Counted from the first letter of the stretch, positions 44,700 through 53,453 are shown. The stretch is 64,000 nucleotides of DNA from Massilia agrisoli (GCF_020831365.1 NZ_JAJHPV010000009.1:1-64000); one strand, 5' to 3'. Made by a program: numbers and translations. The notes: a model not told the origin generated them from the sequence alone.

Positions 44700-45526
44700 C
44701 GGAGACCGAAACCATGAACATGAACGAGATTGGCGCACAGGGCGCCACGCGCCTGATCGGGCCCGTCATCCTCGACCTGAAGAACATCTCGCTGGCCTTC
44801 GGCGGCGTCAAGGCGCTGACCGACATCTCCTTCGATGTGAAGCAGCACGAGATCCGCGCGATCATCGGGCCTAACGGGGCCGGTAAAAGCTCGATGCTCA
44901 ACGTGATCAACGGCGTGTACCGCCCGCAGCAGGGCGAAATCGTGCTGCGCGGCGCGCACCGCAAGAACATGGACTGCTACGCCGCCGCCAAGGCCGGCGT
45001 GGCGCGCACCTTCCAGAACATCGCGCTGTTCAAGGGCATGACGGTCCTCGACAACATCATGACCGGCCGTAACCTGAAGATGAAGTCGAACTTCCTGATG
45101 CAGGCCCTGTACCTCGGCCCGGCCCGGCGCGAGGAAATCGCCCACCGCGAGAAGGTCGAGGAGATCATCGACTTCCTGGAGATCCAGGCGATCCGCAAGA
45201 CGCCGGTGGGACGCCTGCCGTATGGCCTGCAAAAGCGCGTCGAGCTGGGACGGGCGCTGGCGGCCGAGCCGGAAATCCTGCTGCTTGACGAACCGATGGC
45301 GGGCATGAACGTCGAGGAAAAGCAGGACATGTGCCGCTTCATCCTCGATGTGAACGACCAGTTCGGGACCACCATCGTGCTGATCGAGCACGACATGGGA
45401 GTGGTGATGGATATTTCGGACCGCGTCGTGGTGCTCGATTATGGCAAGAAGATCGGCGACGGCACGCCGGACGAGGTCCGCAACAACCAGAACGTCATCA
45501 ATGCTTATCTTGGAGTGGCACATTAA
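44696..45526 (+). CDS. LivG-like ABC transporter ATP-binding protein
   Basis: A 276-residue ATPase of the branched-chain amino acid/organic acid uptake class. Walker A GPNGAGKSS is near 58, the LivG-specific GVARTFQNIALF near 102, the signature LPYGLQKRVELGRAL near 180 and Walker B ILLLDEPMAGMN near 200. The start may be GTG 44696, overlapping the ligase stop, or ATG 44714; both have GGAG upstream. A REPIN follows the stop codon directly. The operon context makes an organic-acid substrate likelier than leucine. Confidence 0.92.
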   Translation: MTETETMNMNEIGAQGATRLIGPVILDLKNISLAFGGVKALTDISFDVKQHEIRAIIGPNGAGKSSMLNVINGVYRPQQGEIVLRGAHRKNMDCYAAAKAGVARTFQNIALFKGMTVLDNIMTGRNLKMKSNFLMQALYLGPARREEIAHREKVEEIIDFLEIQAIRKTPVGRLPYGLQKRVELGRALAAEPEILLLDEPMAGMNVEEKQDMCRFILDVNDQFGTTIVLIEHDMGVVMDISDRVVVLDYGKKIGDGTPDEVRNNQNVINAYLGVAH

Positions 45527-45606
45527 CGTCGTTCCCGCGCAGGCGGGAACCTATGCTGAAAAACTCTGGCCGCGAAGTATAGGTTCTCGCTTTCGCGGGA
45601 ACGACG
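45527..45606. repeat. REPIN doublet, CGTC-TTCCCGCG family (copy 3), inside an operon
   Basis: Begins CGTCGTTCCCGCGCAGGCGG immediately after the LivG-like stop codon and ends TTTCGCGGGAACGACG, 25 bases before the LivH-like start. It fills the only long gap in this operon. Confidence 0.9.
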
Positions 45607-45631
45607 GTCTTACAGGTTCGAGGGTTATAAA

Positions 45632-46528
45632 ATGAGTTTCTTTATCGAGGTGCTTCTCGGCGGCCTGCTCTCCGGCGTGATGTATGCGCTGGTGGCCATC
45701 GGCTTCGTCCTGATCTACAAGGCGTCCGGCGTATTCAACTTCGCCCAGGGCGCGATGGTGTTCTTCGCGGCGCTGACCTGCGTCGGCATCATCGACAAGT
45801 TCGGCGTGTCGCTGTGGATCGCCGTCCCGGCCACCATCGCGGTGATGATCCTGCTCGGTATCGGCATCGAACGCATCGTGCTGCGCCCGCTCGTCAACCA
45901 GCCCGAAATCACGCTGTTCATGGCCACCATTGGCCTGGCCTTCTTCATCGAAGGCCTGGCGCAGCTGATCTGGGGTTCGCAGGTGCGCAAGCTGGACCTG
46001 CCGATCGAAGACATACCGAACGCCTACCTGATGGATAACTACAACATCCTGGTGTCCAACTTCGACATGACGGCCGCCGCCATCTGCGCCGTGCTGGTGA
46101 CCGCCCTCGCGCTGCTGTTCTCGAAGACCAAGGTCGGCCGCGCCCTGCGCGCCGTCGCCGACGACCACCAGGCGGCGCTTGCCGTGGGTATCCCGCTGCA
46201 GCGCATCTGGGCTGTGTTGTGGGGCGTGGCCGGACTGGTCGCGCTGGTGGCGGGCATGCTCTGGGGCGCCCGCAACGGCGTGCAGTTCGCGCTGACCTTT
46301 ATCGCACTCAAAGCACTCCCGGTACTGATCCTCGGCGGCTTTACATCGGTGCCGGGCGCCATCGTCGGCGGCCTGATCATCGGCGCCTCCGAAAAACTGG
46401 CCGAGGTCTACCTCGGGCCTTACGTCGGCGGCGGTATCGAGGGCTGGTTCCCTTACGTGCTTGCGCTGCTGTTCCTGCTGGTTCGCCCTGAAGGGCTGTT
46501 CGGCGAAAAAATCATCCGGAGGATTTGA
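45632..46528 (+). CDS. LivH-like ABC transporter permease
   Basis: A 298-residue inner-membrane permease with about eight hydrophobic segments. The LivH signature lies in GVMYALVAIGFVLIYKASGVFNFAQG near 14-39, and the cytosolic EAA-type loop is at VGRALRAVADDHQAALAVGI near 168. The ATG at 45632 follows a REPIN; no strong ribosome-binding site is seen (GAGGGTTATAAA upstream). The livM-like gene starts one base after its stop. Confidence 0.92.
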   Translation: MSFFIEVLLGGLLSGVMYALVAIGFVLIYKASGVFNFAQGAMVFFAALTCVGIIDKFGVSLWIAVPATIAVMILLGIGIERIVLRPLVNQPEITLFMATIGLAFFIEGLAQLIWGSQVRKLDLPIEDIPNAYLMDNYNILVSNFDMTAAAICAVLVTALALLFSKTKVGRALRAVADDHQAALAVGIPLQRIWAVLWGVAGLVALVAGMLWGARNGVQFALTFIALKALPVLILGGFTSVPGAIVGGLIIGASEKLAEVYLGPYVGGGIEGWFPYVLALLFLLVRPEGLFGEKIIRRI

Positions 46529-46529
46529 G

Positions 46530-47588
46530 ATGTTCTACCGTGAAGCCGGGCAGTTTAAAACCACCTACCAGTCGGACGGACAGGTATTCCCGATCCGCCA
46601 GGACCGCGTCGCCATGCTCGCGCTGGTGGCCGCGGCGCTGCTGGTCGTGCCGATGTTCGCCTCGCCCTATGTGCTGTCGGCGATCCTGATTCCGTTCCTG
46701 ATCTTCTCCCTGGCCGCGCTGGGCCTGAACATTTTGACCGGCTACTGCGGCCAGCTGTCGCTCGGTACCGCGGCCTTCATGGCGGTCGGCGCCTTCGCGT
46801 CGTGGAACTTCGTCGCGCGCATTCCGGGCATTCCGATGCTGCTTGCCTTCGTGCTGGGCGGCCTGTGCGCGGCCATGGTCGGCATCGCCTTCGGCCTGCC
46901 GTCGCTGCGCATCCGCGGGTTCTACCTGGCCGCATCGACCCTGGCCACGCAGTTCTTCGTGGTCTGGTGCCTGACCAAGATCCCCTACCTGACCAACTAC
47001 AGCAGCTCGGGCGTGATTACCGCGCAGCAGATCAACATCTTCGGCTACGCCTTCGACACCCCGGCCAGCAAATACATGCTGGTGCTGGCCATCGTGGCGC
47101 TGATGGCGCTGCTGGCCAAGAACATGGTGCGCTCGAACGTCGGGCGGTCCTGGATGGCGGTGCGCGACATGGACGTGGCGGCGGAAGTCATCGGCTTCCG
47201 TCCAATGCGCACCAAGCTGCTGGCGTTCGCGGTCAGCTCGTTCTACTGCGGCGTGGCTGGCGCGCTGTATGCCTACGCCTATCTCGGCACGGTGGAACCG
47301 GAGGCCTACAACCTCGACCTGTCGTTCCGCATCCTGTTCATGATCATCATCGGCGGCGTCGGATCGATCCTCGGGTCCTTCCTTGGCGCCGCCTTCATTG
47401 TGCTGCTGCCGGTTTTCCTCAACATCGTTGCGCACGGCCTGGCCTTGCCGACATCGGTGGCATCGAACCTGGAGTTGATGGTGTTTGGCGCGTTGATCAT
47501 ATTTTTCCTGATCGTGGAGCCGCATGGCCTCGCGCGCTTGTGGCAAGTAGGTAAAGAAAAATTGCGCCTGTGGCCCTTCCCGCACTAA
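46530..47588 (+). CDS. LivM-like ABC transporter permease
   Basis: A 352-residue inner-membrane permease, partner of the LivH-like protein. LNILTGYCGQLSLGTAAFMAVGAF near 65 is the LivM motif and GRSWMAVRDMDVAAEVIGF near 207 is the cytosolic coupling loop. GGAGG lies seven bases upstream of ATG 46530, which is one base after the LivH-like stop. The frame is open further upstream inside that gene without homology. Confidence 0.92.
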   Translation: MFYREAGQFKTTYQSDGQVFPIRQDRVAMLALVAAALLVVPMFASPYVLSAILIPFLIFSLAALGLNILTGYCGQLSLGTAAFMAVGAFASWNFVARIPGIPMLLAFVLGGLCAAMVGIAFGLPSLRIRGFYLAASTLATQFFVVWCLTKIPYLTNYSSSGVITAQQINIFGYAFDTPASKYMLVLAIVALMALLAKNMVRSNVGRSWMAVRDMDVAAEVIGFRPMRTKLLAFAVSSFYCGVAGALYAYAYLGTVEPEAYNLDLSFRILFMIIIGGVGSILGSFLGAAFIVLLPVFLNIVAHGLALPTSVASNLELMVFGALIIFFLIVEPHGLARLWQVGKEKLRLWPFPH

Positions 47589-47649
47589 CCGGGCCGCACG
47601 GACGCAATACAAAACGGTAGCTTTTTACGGACCTTAGGAGACGACAAAA

Positions 47650-48951
47650 ATGAAATTGACCACCAAGCTCTTGCTGTGCGCCGCGCTGACAGGCGCCTTC
47701 AACCAGGTAAGCGCCGCCGACCAGTTCGTCGCGCTGCCTTCCTACCGCGTGGGCCCTTATGCGGCCGGCGGCTCCGGCTTCTACGGCGGCGCGATCGACT
47801 ACTTCAACCTGGTCAACGCCAATGGCGGCGTCAATGGCGTCAAGATCAAGTGGCAGGAGTGCGAAACCGAATACAACCCGTCGCGCGGCGTCGAGTGCTA
47901 CGAGCGCCTGAAAACCCAGGAGGGCGGCGCCACGCTGGTCGAGCCGCTGTCGACTGGTATCGCGTACGGCATCCTTGACCGCGTCGCGCAGGACAAAATC
48001 CCGATGACGACCCTCGGCTATGGCCGCTCCGATGCAGCCAACGGCAAGGTCTTCCCGTACGTGTTCCCGCTGATTACCAGCTACTGGAACCAGGCCGCGG
48101 CGATGATCAAGTACCTGGCCGACAAGAACGGCGGCTACGCAAAGCTCAAGGGCAAGAAGATCGTCCACCTGTACCACGACTCGGCATTCGGCAAAGAGCC
48201 GCTGCCGGTTCTGGAAGCGCAGGCCAAGCAGTACGGCTTTGAACTGATCAAGATTGCGGTGGCGCCACCGGGCAGCGAACAGCAGTCGCAGTGGCTGCAG
48301 ATCCGCCAGGCCAGGCCTGACCACGTGATCCTGTGGGGCTGGGGCGTCATGAACTCGGTCGCGATCAAGACCGCGCAGCGCAACGGCTTCCCGCGCGAGA
48401 AGATCCTCGGCGTGTGGTGGGCAGGTTCGGAAGAAGACACCATCCCGTCGGGCGATGCAGCCAAGGGCTACACCTCGATGACCTTCAATACGCCGGGTAA
48501 CTACCCTGTCATCGACGAGATCCGCAAGAAGGTCTACGCCGCCGGCAACGGCAACCTGGCCGACCAGAAGCGCATCGGCTCCGTGTACCACATGCGCGGC
48601 ATGACGATGGGCATCCTGTGGGTCGAAGGCATCCGCAAGGCGCAGGAGAAGTACGGCAAGGGCAAGACCATGACCGGCGAGCAGGTGCGCTGGGGCCTGG
48701 AAAACCTGAACATCGACGAGGCACGCCAGAAGGCGCTCGGCGCGTTCGGCATGTTCCCGACCGTGAAGACCAGCTGCGACGACCACGAAGGCTCGGGTGC
48801 GGTGAAGGTCCAGCAGTGGGACGGCACCAAGTGGAAAGCCATCACGCCGAACTGGGTGGTGGGCGACAAGGCGCTGACCCGCAAGCTGGTTGAAGAATCT
48901 TCGGCGGCTTACGCCAAAGAGAAAAACATCACGCCGGCCTGCCTGAACTAA
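47650..48951 (+). CDS. Periplasmic substrate-binding protein of the Liv-type transporter
   Basis: A 433-residue exported protein with a signal peptide (MKLTTKLLLCAALTGAFNQVSA). It belongs to the type I periplasmic-binding-protein family used by LivKHMGF systems. Sections such as GGAIDYFNLVNANGGVNGVK near 38 and WQECETEYNPSRGVECYERL near 63 match the subgroup seen beside CoA ligases. The ligand is not known; aromatic or other organic acids fit the context. A strong hairpin follows the stop codon. Confidence 0.88.
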   Translation: MKLTTKLLLCAALTGAFNQVSAADQFVALPSYRVGPYAAGGSGFYGGAIDYFNLVNANGGVNGVKIKWQECETEYNPSRGVECYERLKTQEGGATLVEPLSTGIAYGILDRVAQDKIPMTTLGYGRSDAANGKVFPYVFPLITSYWNQAAAMIKYLADKNGGYAKLKGKKIVHLYHDSAFGKEPLPVLEAQAKQYGFELIKIAVAPPGSEQQSQWLQIRQARPDHVILWGWGVMNSVAIKTAQRNGFPREKILGVWWAGSEEDTIPSGDAAKGYTSMTFNTPGNYPVIDEIRKKVYAAGNGNLADQKRIGSVYHMRGMTMGILWVEGIRKAQEKYGKGKTMTGEQVRWGLENLNIDEARQKALGAFGMFPTVKTSCDDHEGSGAVKVQQWDGTKWKAITPNWVVGDKALTRKLVEESSAAYAKEKNITPACLN

Positions 48952-48965
48952 GCAGCACGACCGCA

Positions 48966-48989
48966 CCCCGGCTGCTTGTGCAGCCGGGG
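48966..48989 (+). terminator. Intra-operon hairpin after the binding-protein gene
   Basis: Ten-base perfect stem CCCCGGCTGC / GCAGCCGGGG with a TTGT loop, 14 bases after the stop and 25 bases before the LivF-like ATG. There is no long T tract, so it more probably protects the 3' end of the binding-protein message and lowers downstream expression. Confidence 0.7.
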
Positions 48990-49014
48990 CGTTTGACGAA
49001 CAAGTGAAAAGCCC

Positions 49015-49836
49015 ATGACGAACGACACAGCCAGCCAGCCTTACCTGTCGGTGAATAACATCGAAGTCATTTACGACCACGTGATCCTGGTCCTGAAAGG
49101 CGTGTCGCTGCAGGTACCGAAAGGGAAAATCGTGGCCCTGCTGGGCGCCAACGGCGCCGGCAAATCGACCACGCTCAAAACCATCTCGACCTTGCTGCGC
49201 GGCGAACGCGGCGACGTCACCAAAGGCGAAGTCCGGTTCCAGGGCGAGCGGGTGGACCAGCTGACCCCCAACGAACTGGTCAAGCGCGGCCTGTCGCAGG
49301 TGATGGAAGGCCGCCACTGCTTCGGCCACCTGACCATCGAAGAAAACCTGCTGACCGGCGCCTACACGCGAACCGTATCGCGCGCGCAGCTGAAAGACTC
49401 GCTCGACGCCGTGTACCAGTATTTCCCGCGCCTGAAGGAGCGCCGCAGCAGCCAGGCCGGCTATACCTCGGGCGGCGAACAGCAGATGTGCGCCATCGGC
49501 CGCGCGCTGATGGCCAAGCCATCGATGATCCTGCTCGACGAGCCGTCGATGGGCATCGCACCCCAGATCGTCGAGGAGATCTTCGACATCGTGAAAGACC
49601 TGAACCACAAGGAGGGCGTGTCCTTCCTGCTGGCCGAACAGAACACGGCGGTCGCGCTGCGCTATGCCGACTTTGGCTACATCCTCGAAAACGGGCGGGT
49701 GGTCATGGAAGGCGACGCGAGCGAACTGGCCAACAACGAAGACGTCAAGGAGTTCTACCTCGGCGTATCGGGCGCAGAACGCAAGAGCTTCCGCGACATG
49801 AAGTTCTACCGCCGCCGCAAACGCTGGCTGGCGTAA
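49015..49836 (+). CDS. LivF-like ABC transporter ATP-binding protein
   Basis: A 273-residue ATPase. Walker A GANGAGKST is near 44-52, the LivF-type VMEGRHCFGHLTIEENL near 98, the signature TSGGEQQMCAIGRALM near 157 and Walker B ILLDEPSMGIAP. The C-terminal extension after YLGVSG carries a basic tail (RKSFRDMKFYRRRKRWL), longer than typical LivF and also found in this subgroup. It completes the Liv-type transporter. Confidence 0.92.
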   Translation: MTNDTASQPYLSVNNIEVIYDHVILVLKGVSLQVPKGKIVALLGANGAGKSTTLKTISTLLRGERGDVTKGEVRFQGERVDQLTPNELVKRGLSQVMEGRHCFGHLTIEENLLTGAYTRTVSRAQLKDSLDAVYQYFPRLKERRSSQAGYTSGGEQQMCAIGRALMAKPSMILLDEPSMGIAPQIVEEIFDIVKDLNHKEGVSFLLAEQNTAVALRYADFGYILENGRVVMEGDASELANNEDVKEFYLGVSGAERKSFRDMKFYRRRKRWLA

Positions 49837-49875
49837 GAAATACCATCATCAAAGACGACGACGAAAGAAAGCACT

Positions 49876-50229
49876 ATGGATTTTGAGCGTGCCAAGGCGC
49901 TGTGCCGCAGCTTCCCCGGCGCCACCGAAGACATCAAGTGGGGCGCCGACCTGGTGTTCTCGGTTGGCGAAAAGATGTTCGCGGTGACCAACAACGACAG
50001 TCCGGCAAATGGCATGAGCTTCAAGGTGGACGACGAACGCTTTCTCGAGCTGACCGACCGCCCCGGCATTATCCCCGCACCTTACCTGGCGCGGGCAAAG
50101 TGGGTTTACGTCGAAGACGGCAAGGCGCTTGGCGACGCCGAAGCCGAGGCGCTGCTGCGCCGCTCTTACGAACTGGTATTCGCCAAGCTGACCAAAAAGC
50201 TCCAGCGCGAAATAGGAGAACCGGCATGA
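49876..50229 (+). CDS. MmcQ/YjbR family protein
   Basis: A 117-residue soluble protein of the YjbR fold: MDFERAKALCRSFPGATEDIKWGADL at the start, FSVGEKMFAVTN near 33, and the family's C-terminal LLRRSYELVFAKL. Proposed to bind DNA on structural grounds, but with no proven role. Its stop overlaps the PaaK-like start by four bases (ATGA), so it is coupled into the transport operon. Confidence 0.88.
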   Translation: MDFERAKALCRSFPGATEDIKWGADLVFSVGEKMFAVTNNDSPANGMSFKVDDERFLELTDRPGIIPAPYLARAKWVYVEDGKALGDAEAEALLRRSYELVFAKLTKKLQREIGEPA

Positions 50230-51485
50230 CTTTCGATACCCTCGACGCGCTTGAAACGCGCGACCCCGCCGTGCGCGAACGCGACCTGATGGCGCGCCTG
50301 CCGCAGCTGGTCGCGCTGGCCAAGCGCGCGCCGGGCTGGCAGCGCATCCTGGAAGGGGTCGACCCGGCCTCGATCGACAGCCGCGCCGCACTGGCGACGC
50401 TGCCGATCACCCGCAAGTCCGACCTGAAAACACTGCAGAAAGACCCGATGCCGTTCGGCGGCCTGAACGCCACGCCGCTGTCGGCGATGTCGCGCGTGTT
50501 CGTGTCGCCCGGCCCGATCTTCGACCCCGAGGGCCGCGGCCAGGACTGGTGGCGCTTCGCACGGCCGCTGTATGCGGGCGGCGTGCGCGATGGCGGACTG
50601 CTGCAGAACTGCTTCTCCTATCACTTCACGCCGGCGGCCTTCATGGTCGAAGGCGGCGCTTTCCGCATCGGCAGCGCGGTCATCCCGGCTGGCGCCGGAC
50701 AAACCGAGATGCAGGTGCAGGCGATGGCCGACCTCAAGCCCGATACCTACGTGGGCACGCCCTCCTTCCTGCGCATCATCATCGAGAAGGCGCGCGAGAT
50801 GGGCGCGGACATCAGCAGCGTGCGCAATGCGGTGATGGGCGCGGAAGCGCTGCCGCAATCGCTGCGCGCCTGGTTCCAGGAAAACGGCGTACCGAACGTG
50901 ATCCAGACCTACGCCTCGGCCGATATCGGCAGCATTGCTTACGAAACCGCCACCGATGGCGTGGTCAATCCCGGCATGGTGCTCGACGAAGACCTGATCG
51001 TCGAAATCGTGCGGCCGGGCAGCGGCGAGCCGGTAGCGCCGGGCGATACGGGCGAGGTCGTGGTCACGTCGTTCAACCCGGACTATCCGCTGATCCGGTT
51101 TGCCACCGGCGACATGTCCGCCTTGCTGGTCGACGCGCCGCCATCGAAATGCGGGCGCACCAACAGCCGCATCAAAGGCTGGATGGGCCGCGCCGACCAG
51201 ACCACCAAGGTGCGCGCGATGTTCGTGCATCCATCGCAAGTGGACAATATCGTACGCCGCCATCCGGAAGTGCTGAAAGCGCGCCTGGTGGTATCGGGCC
51301 GCATGGCCAACGATGCGATGACGCTGCACTGCGAAGTGGCCGGCGACGCAGCGCCAGCGCTGGCGGCGGCCATTGTCGAGTCGATCCGCGACGTGACCAA
51401 GCTGCGTGGCGAGGTAGCGTTCGCGCCGCCCGGATCGCTGCCGGCCGACGGCAAGGTCATTGAAGATGCACGCGACTACAGCTAG
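50226..51485 (+). CDS. PaaK-like AMP-ligase family protein with degenerate P-loop
   Basis: A 419-residue member of the phenylacetate-CoA ligase family. Family features remain: PDTYVGTPSFLRIIIEKA near 174, QTYASADIG in place of the usual YGxxE, IRFATGDMSA near 288, and GRADQTTKVRAMFVHPSQV near 315. The nucleotide P-loop, normally SSGTTGKP, reads VSPGPIFDPEGRG (about 89-101), so ATP binding may be altered. ATG 50226 overlaps the YjbR stop. It may act as an organic-acid CoA ligase or as a non-catalytic relative. Confidence 0.75.
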   Translation: MTFDTLDALETRDPAVRERDLMARLPQLVALAKRAPGWQRILEGVDPASIDSRAALATLPITRKSDLKTLQKDPMPFGGLNATPLSAMSRVFVSPGPIFDPEGRGQDWWRFARPLYAGGVRDGGLLQNCFSYHFTPAAFMVEGGAFRIGSAVIPAGAGQTEMQVQAMADLKPDTYVGTPSFLRIIIEKAREMGADISSVRNAVMGAEALPQSLRAWFQENGVPNVIQTYASADIGSIAYETATDGVVNPGMVLDEDLIVEIVRPGSGEPVAPGDTGEVVVTSFNPDYPLIRFATGDMSALLVDAPPSKCGRTNSRIKGWMGRADQTTKVRAMFVHPSQVDNIVRRHPEVLKARLVVSGRMANDAMTLHCEVAGDAAPALAAAIVESIRDVTKLRGEVAFAPPGSLPADGKVIEDARDYS

Positions 51486-51560
51486 CTTGTGGCGGAAAAC
51501 CAACTGCTGTCCGGCCTGTCCAGGGGATATGAAGGATAATTGCTGGGTATCCCTTTTACG

Positions 51561-52154
51561 ATGACCACAATGCAAGACTTCCACTACAAGCGTGCGCGCG
51601 ACCTGATTAAGAACGCCGAAGAGATCTTCGACGCCGACACCGTCAAGGCGGCCGTCGCGCGCGTTGCCGGCACCCTTAACGAGCGCTTCGGCAATCCCGA
51701 AGACGAAGCATTCCCGCTGGTGCTGGGCGTGATGGGCGGCGCTGTCGTCTTCACCGGCCAGTTGCTGACCCAGCTCGATTTCCCGCTCGAATTCGATTAC
51801 ATCCACGTCACCCGCTACGGCGACGACGACAAGGGCGGCCAGGTGGTGTGGAAGGTGATTCCGCGTTCGAACGTCGAGGGCCGCACCATTATCGTGGTCG
51901 ACGATATCCTCGACGAAGGCGAAACGCTGGCGCATGTGAAGCAGCGCTTGCTGGACATGGGCGCCGCGGAAGTGATCCTGGCCGTGTTTGCGGACAAGGA
52001 CCTGAAGAAGGCCAAGCCGGTGCAGGCCGACATCGTCGGGCTGACGATTCCGAACAAGTTCGTGGTTGGCTTCGGGATGGATGTGTATGGCTACTGGCGT
52101 AACCTGCCGGGCCTGTGGGCGATCCGCGAGGAAGACCTGACGCCGCGCGATTGA
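51561..52154 (+). CDS. Hypoxanthine-guanine phosphoribosyltransferase
   Basis: Cytosolic type I phosphoribosyltransferase of 197 residues for purine salvage. The PRPP-binding loop TIIVVDDILDEGETL is near 110-124 and the catalytic-loop region DYIHVTRYGDD near 78. The sequence LTIPNKFVVGFGMDVYGYWRN near 163 is typical of hypoxanthine-guanine enzymes. The start is uncertain: ATG 51561 is chosen, ATG 51570 and an upstream TTG 51540 are alternatives and no start has a strong ribosome-binding site. It follows the PaaK-like gene by 75 bases and is likely a separate unit. Confidence 0.85.
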   Translation: MTTMQDFHYKRARDLIKNAEEIFDADTVKAAVARVAGTLNERFGNPEDEAFPLVLGVMGGAVVFTGQLLTQLDFPLEFDYIHVTRYGDDDKGGQVVWKVIPRSNVEGRTIIVVDDILDEGETLAHVKQRLLDMGAAEVILAVFADKDLKKAKPVQADIVGLTIPNKFVVGFGMDVYGYWRNLPGLWAIREEDLTPRD

Positions 52155-52163
52155 TCACGTCAA

Positions 52164-52251
52164 TTCGGCGGAGGCGCCCTTCGGGCTTGTCCGCCCTACG
52201 ATTTGCCTGACACGTAGGGCGGACAAGCCCCAAAGGGGCGCCTCCGCCGAA
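52164..52251. repeat. Long inverted repeat, GTAGGGCGGAYAAG family (copy 2)
   Basis: An 88-base near-perfect inverted repeat. The outer arms read TTCGGCGGAGGCGCC... and its complement, and the inner parts carry CGTAGGGCGGACAAG and CTTGTCCGCCCTACG. It starts 10 bases after the phosphoribosyltransferase stop. The core is shared with 91-171 and 59323-59356. Confidence 0.85.
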
Positions 52252-52267
52252 CTGCATGCATCAAGAA

Positions 52268-52290
52268 GGGACGGCATCGCCGTCCCTTTT
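52268..52290 (+). terminator. Rho-independent terminator after the phosphoribosyltransferase gene
   Basis: Eight-base stem GGGACGGC / GCCGTCCC with a three-base loop, followed by four T. It separates the convergent nitronate monooxygenase gene, whose stop is at 52294. Confidence 0.88.
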
Positions 52291-52293
52291 CAC

Positions 52294-53250
52294 TTAATTA
52301 AGGCCAAGCCGCCCGCGCGCCGCATCATATTCGCGCTTCAAGCGCTCCACCATCTCGGCCACGGTCGGCACGTCATCCATCAAGCCGACGCCCTGCCCCG
52401 CGCCCCAGATATCGCGCCACGCTTTGGCGCTGCCCGACCCAAAACTCATCTTGCTCTTGTCCGACTCCGGCAGCGCGTCCGGATCCAGTCCCGCGTTGAC
52501 GATCGATTTCTTCAGGTAGTTGCCGTGCACGCCGGTGAACAAATTGGTGTACACGATATCGGCGGCGGCCGATTCCACGATCGCGTTGCGGTATTCGTCG
52601 CTGACATTCGATTCCTTGGTGGCCAGCCAGCGCGATCCGATATACGCCAGGTCCGCGCCCATCGCCTGCGCCGCGAGAATCGCGTCGCCGGTGGCGATCG
52701 AGCCTGACAGCGCCAGCGGACCGTCGAAGAACTTGCGCACTTCGCCGACCAGCGCAAACGGCGACAGCGCGCCTGCATGTCCGCCAGCGCCGGCAGCGAC
52801 CAGGATCAGGCCATCGACGCCCGCCTCGAGCGCCTTTTGCGCGTGGCGGATCGAGATTACGTCATGCAGCACGATGCCGCCGTAGCTGTGCACCGCGTCC
52901 AGCATTTCCTTCGGCGGCGCGCGCAGCGACGAAATGATGATGGGTACCTTGTGGCGCACGCACACCTCGACGTCGTGCTCGAGCCGGTCGTTCGACTGGT
53001 GGACGATCTGGTTGACCGCGATCGGCCCTACCCGCTTGCCCGGATTGGCTTCCTGGAAGTCAGCCAGTTCCTTCTGCAGGTCGGTCAGCCAGGTATCGAG
53101 CAGCGCCGCAGGACGCGCATTGAGCGCCGGGAAAGCGCCGACGATGCCGGCCTTGCACTGCGCCGCGACCAGTTGCGGGCCGCTGGCGATGAACATCGGC
53201 GAGGCGATGACGGGAAGGCTGAGGTGTTGTAACGCGGCGGGTAATGCCAT
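52294..53250 (-). CDS. Nitronate monooxygenase (2-nitropropane dioxygenase family)
   Basis: FMN-dependent TIM-barrel enzyme of 318 residues that oxidises alkyl nitronates. The N-terminal LPVIASPMFIASGPQLVAAQ near 13, the phosphate-binding GLILVAAGAGGHAG near 150 and GDAILAAQAMGADLAYIGSRWL near 190 are family motifs. It is transcribed alone, convergent with the phosphoribosyltransferase. The physiological substrate is uncertain. Confidence 0.88.
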   Translation of the reverse strand: MALPAALQHLSLPVIASPMFIASGPQLVAAQCKAGIVGAFPALNARPAALLDTWLTDLQKELADFQEANPGKRVGPIAVNQIVHQSNDRLEHDVEVCVRHKVPIIISSLRAPPKEMLDAVHSYGGIVLHDVISIRHAQKALEAGVDGLILVAAGAGGHAGALSPFALVGEVRKFFDGPLALSGSIATGDAILAAQAMGADLAYIGSRWLATKESNVSDEYRNAIVESAAADIVYTNLFTGVHGNYLKKSIVNAGLDPDALPESDKSKMSFGSGSAKAWRDIWGAGQGVGLMDDVPTVAEMVERLKREYDAARGRLGLN

Positions 53251-53370
53251 GGCGGGAACTCGCAGACAAAAGTTGATCGGGACAGCGAACTTATTATAGT
53301 TCGAAAAAAGAACGGTCGTGCTAGTTTTTAAAATAAAAAAAAGCGGAGGCGGGAATACCGCCGCCGCCGC

Positions 53371-53453
53371 CGTCGTTCCCGCGCAAGCGGGAATCCATAC
53401 TGCACCTCAAGCATGCATGTACCGGATAGGGTCCCGTTTTCACGGGAACGACG
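53371..53453. repeat. REPIN doublet, CGTC-TTCCCGCG family (copy 4)
   Basis: Begins CGTCGTTCCCGCGCAAGCGG and ends TTTTCACGGGAACGACG; the two units are inverted. It lies in the 223-base gap between the nitronate monooxygenase start and the BMP binding-protein stop. The centre includes a GCATGCATG stretch. Confidence 0.88.

Noticed and set aside
42669-44738. A 689-codon minus-strand frame opposite the acyl-CoA ligase
   Set aside because: Shadow of the ligase gene; its start would also run through the Crp/Fnr site and operon leader.
47497-49608. A 703-codon minus-strand frame opposite the binding-protein and LivF-like genes
   Set aside because: It crosses a hairpin and two real genes and has no motif.
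50166-51935. A 589-codon minus-strand frame opposite the PaaK-like gene
   Set aside because: Shadow frame with His/Asp/Gly-rich composition typical of GC-skewed antisense.
53371-53453. CRISPR repeat
   Set aside because: The element is an inverted doublet without regularly spaced direct repeats; it is a REPIN.
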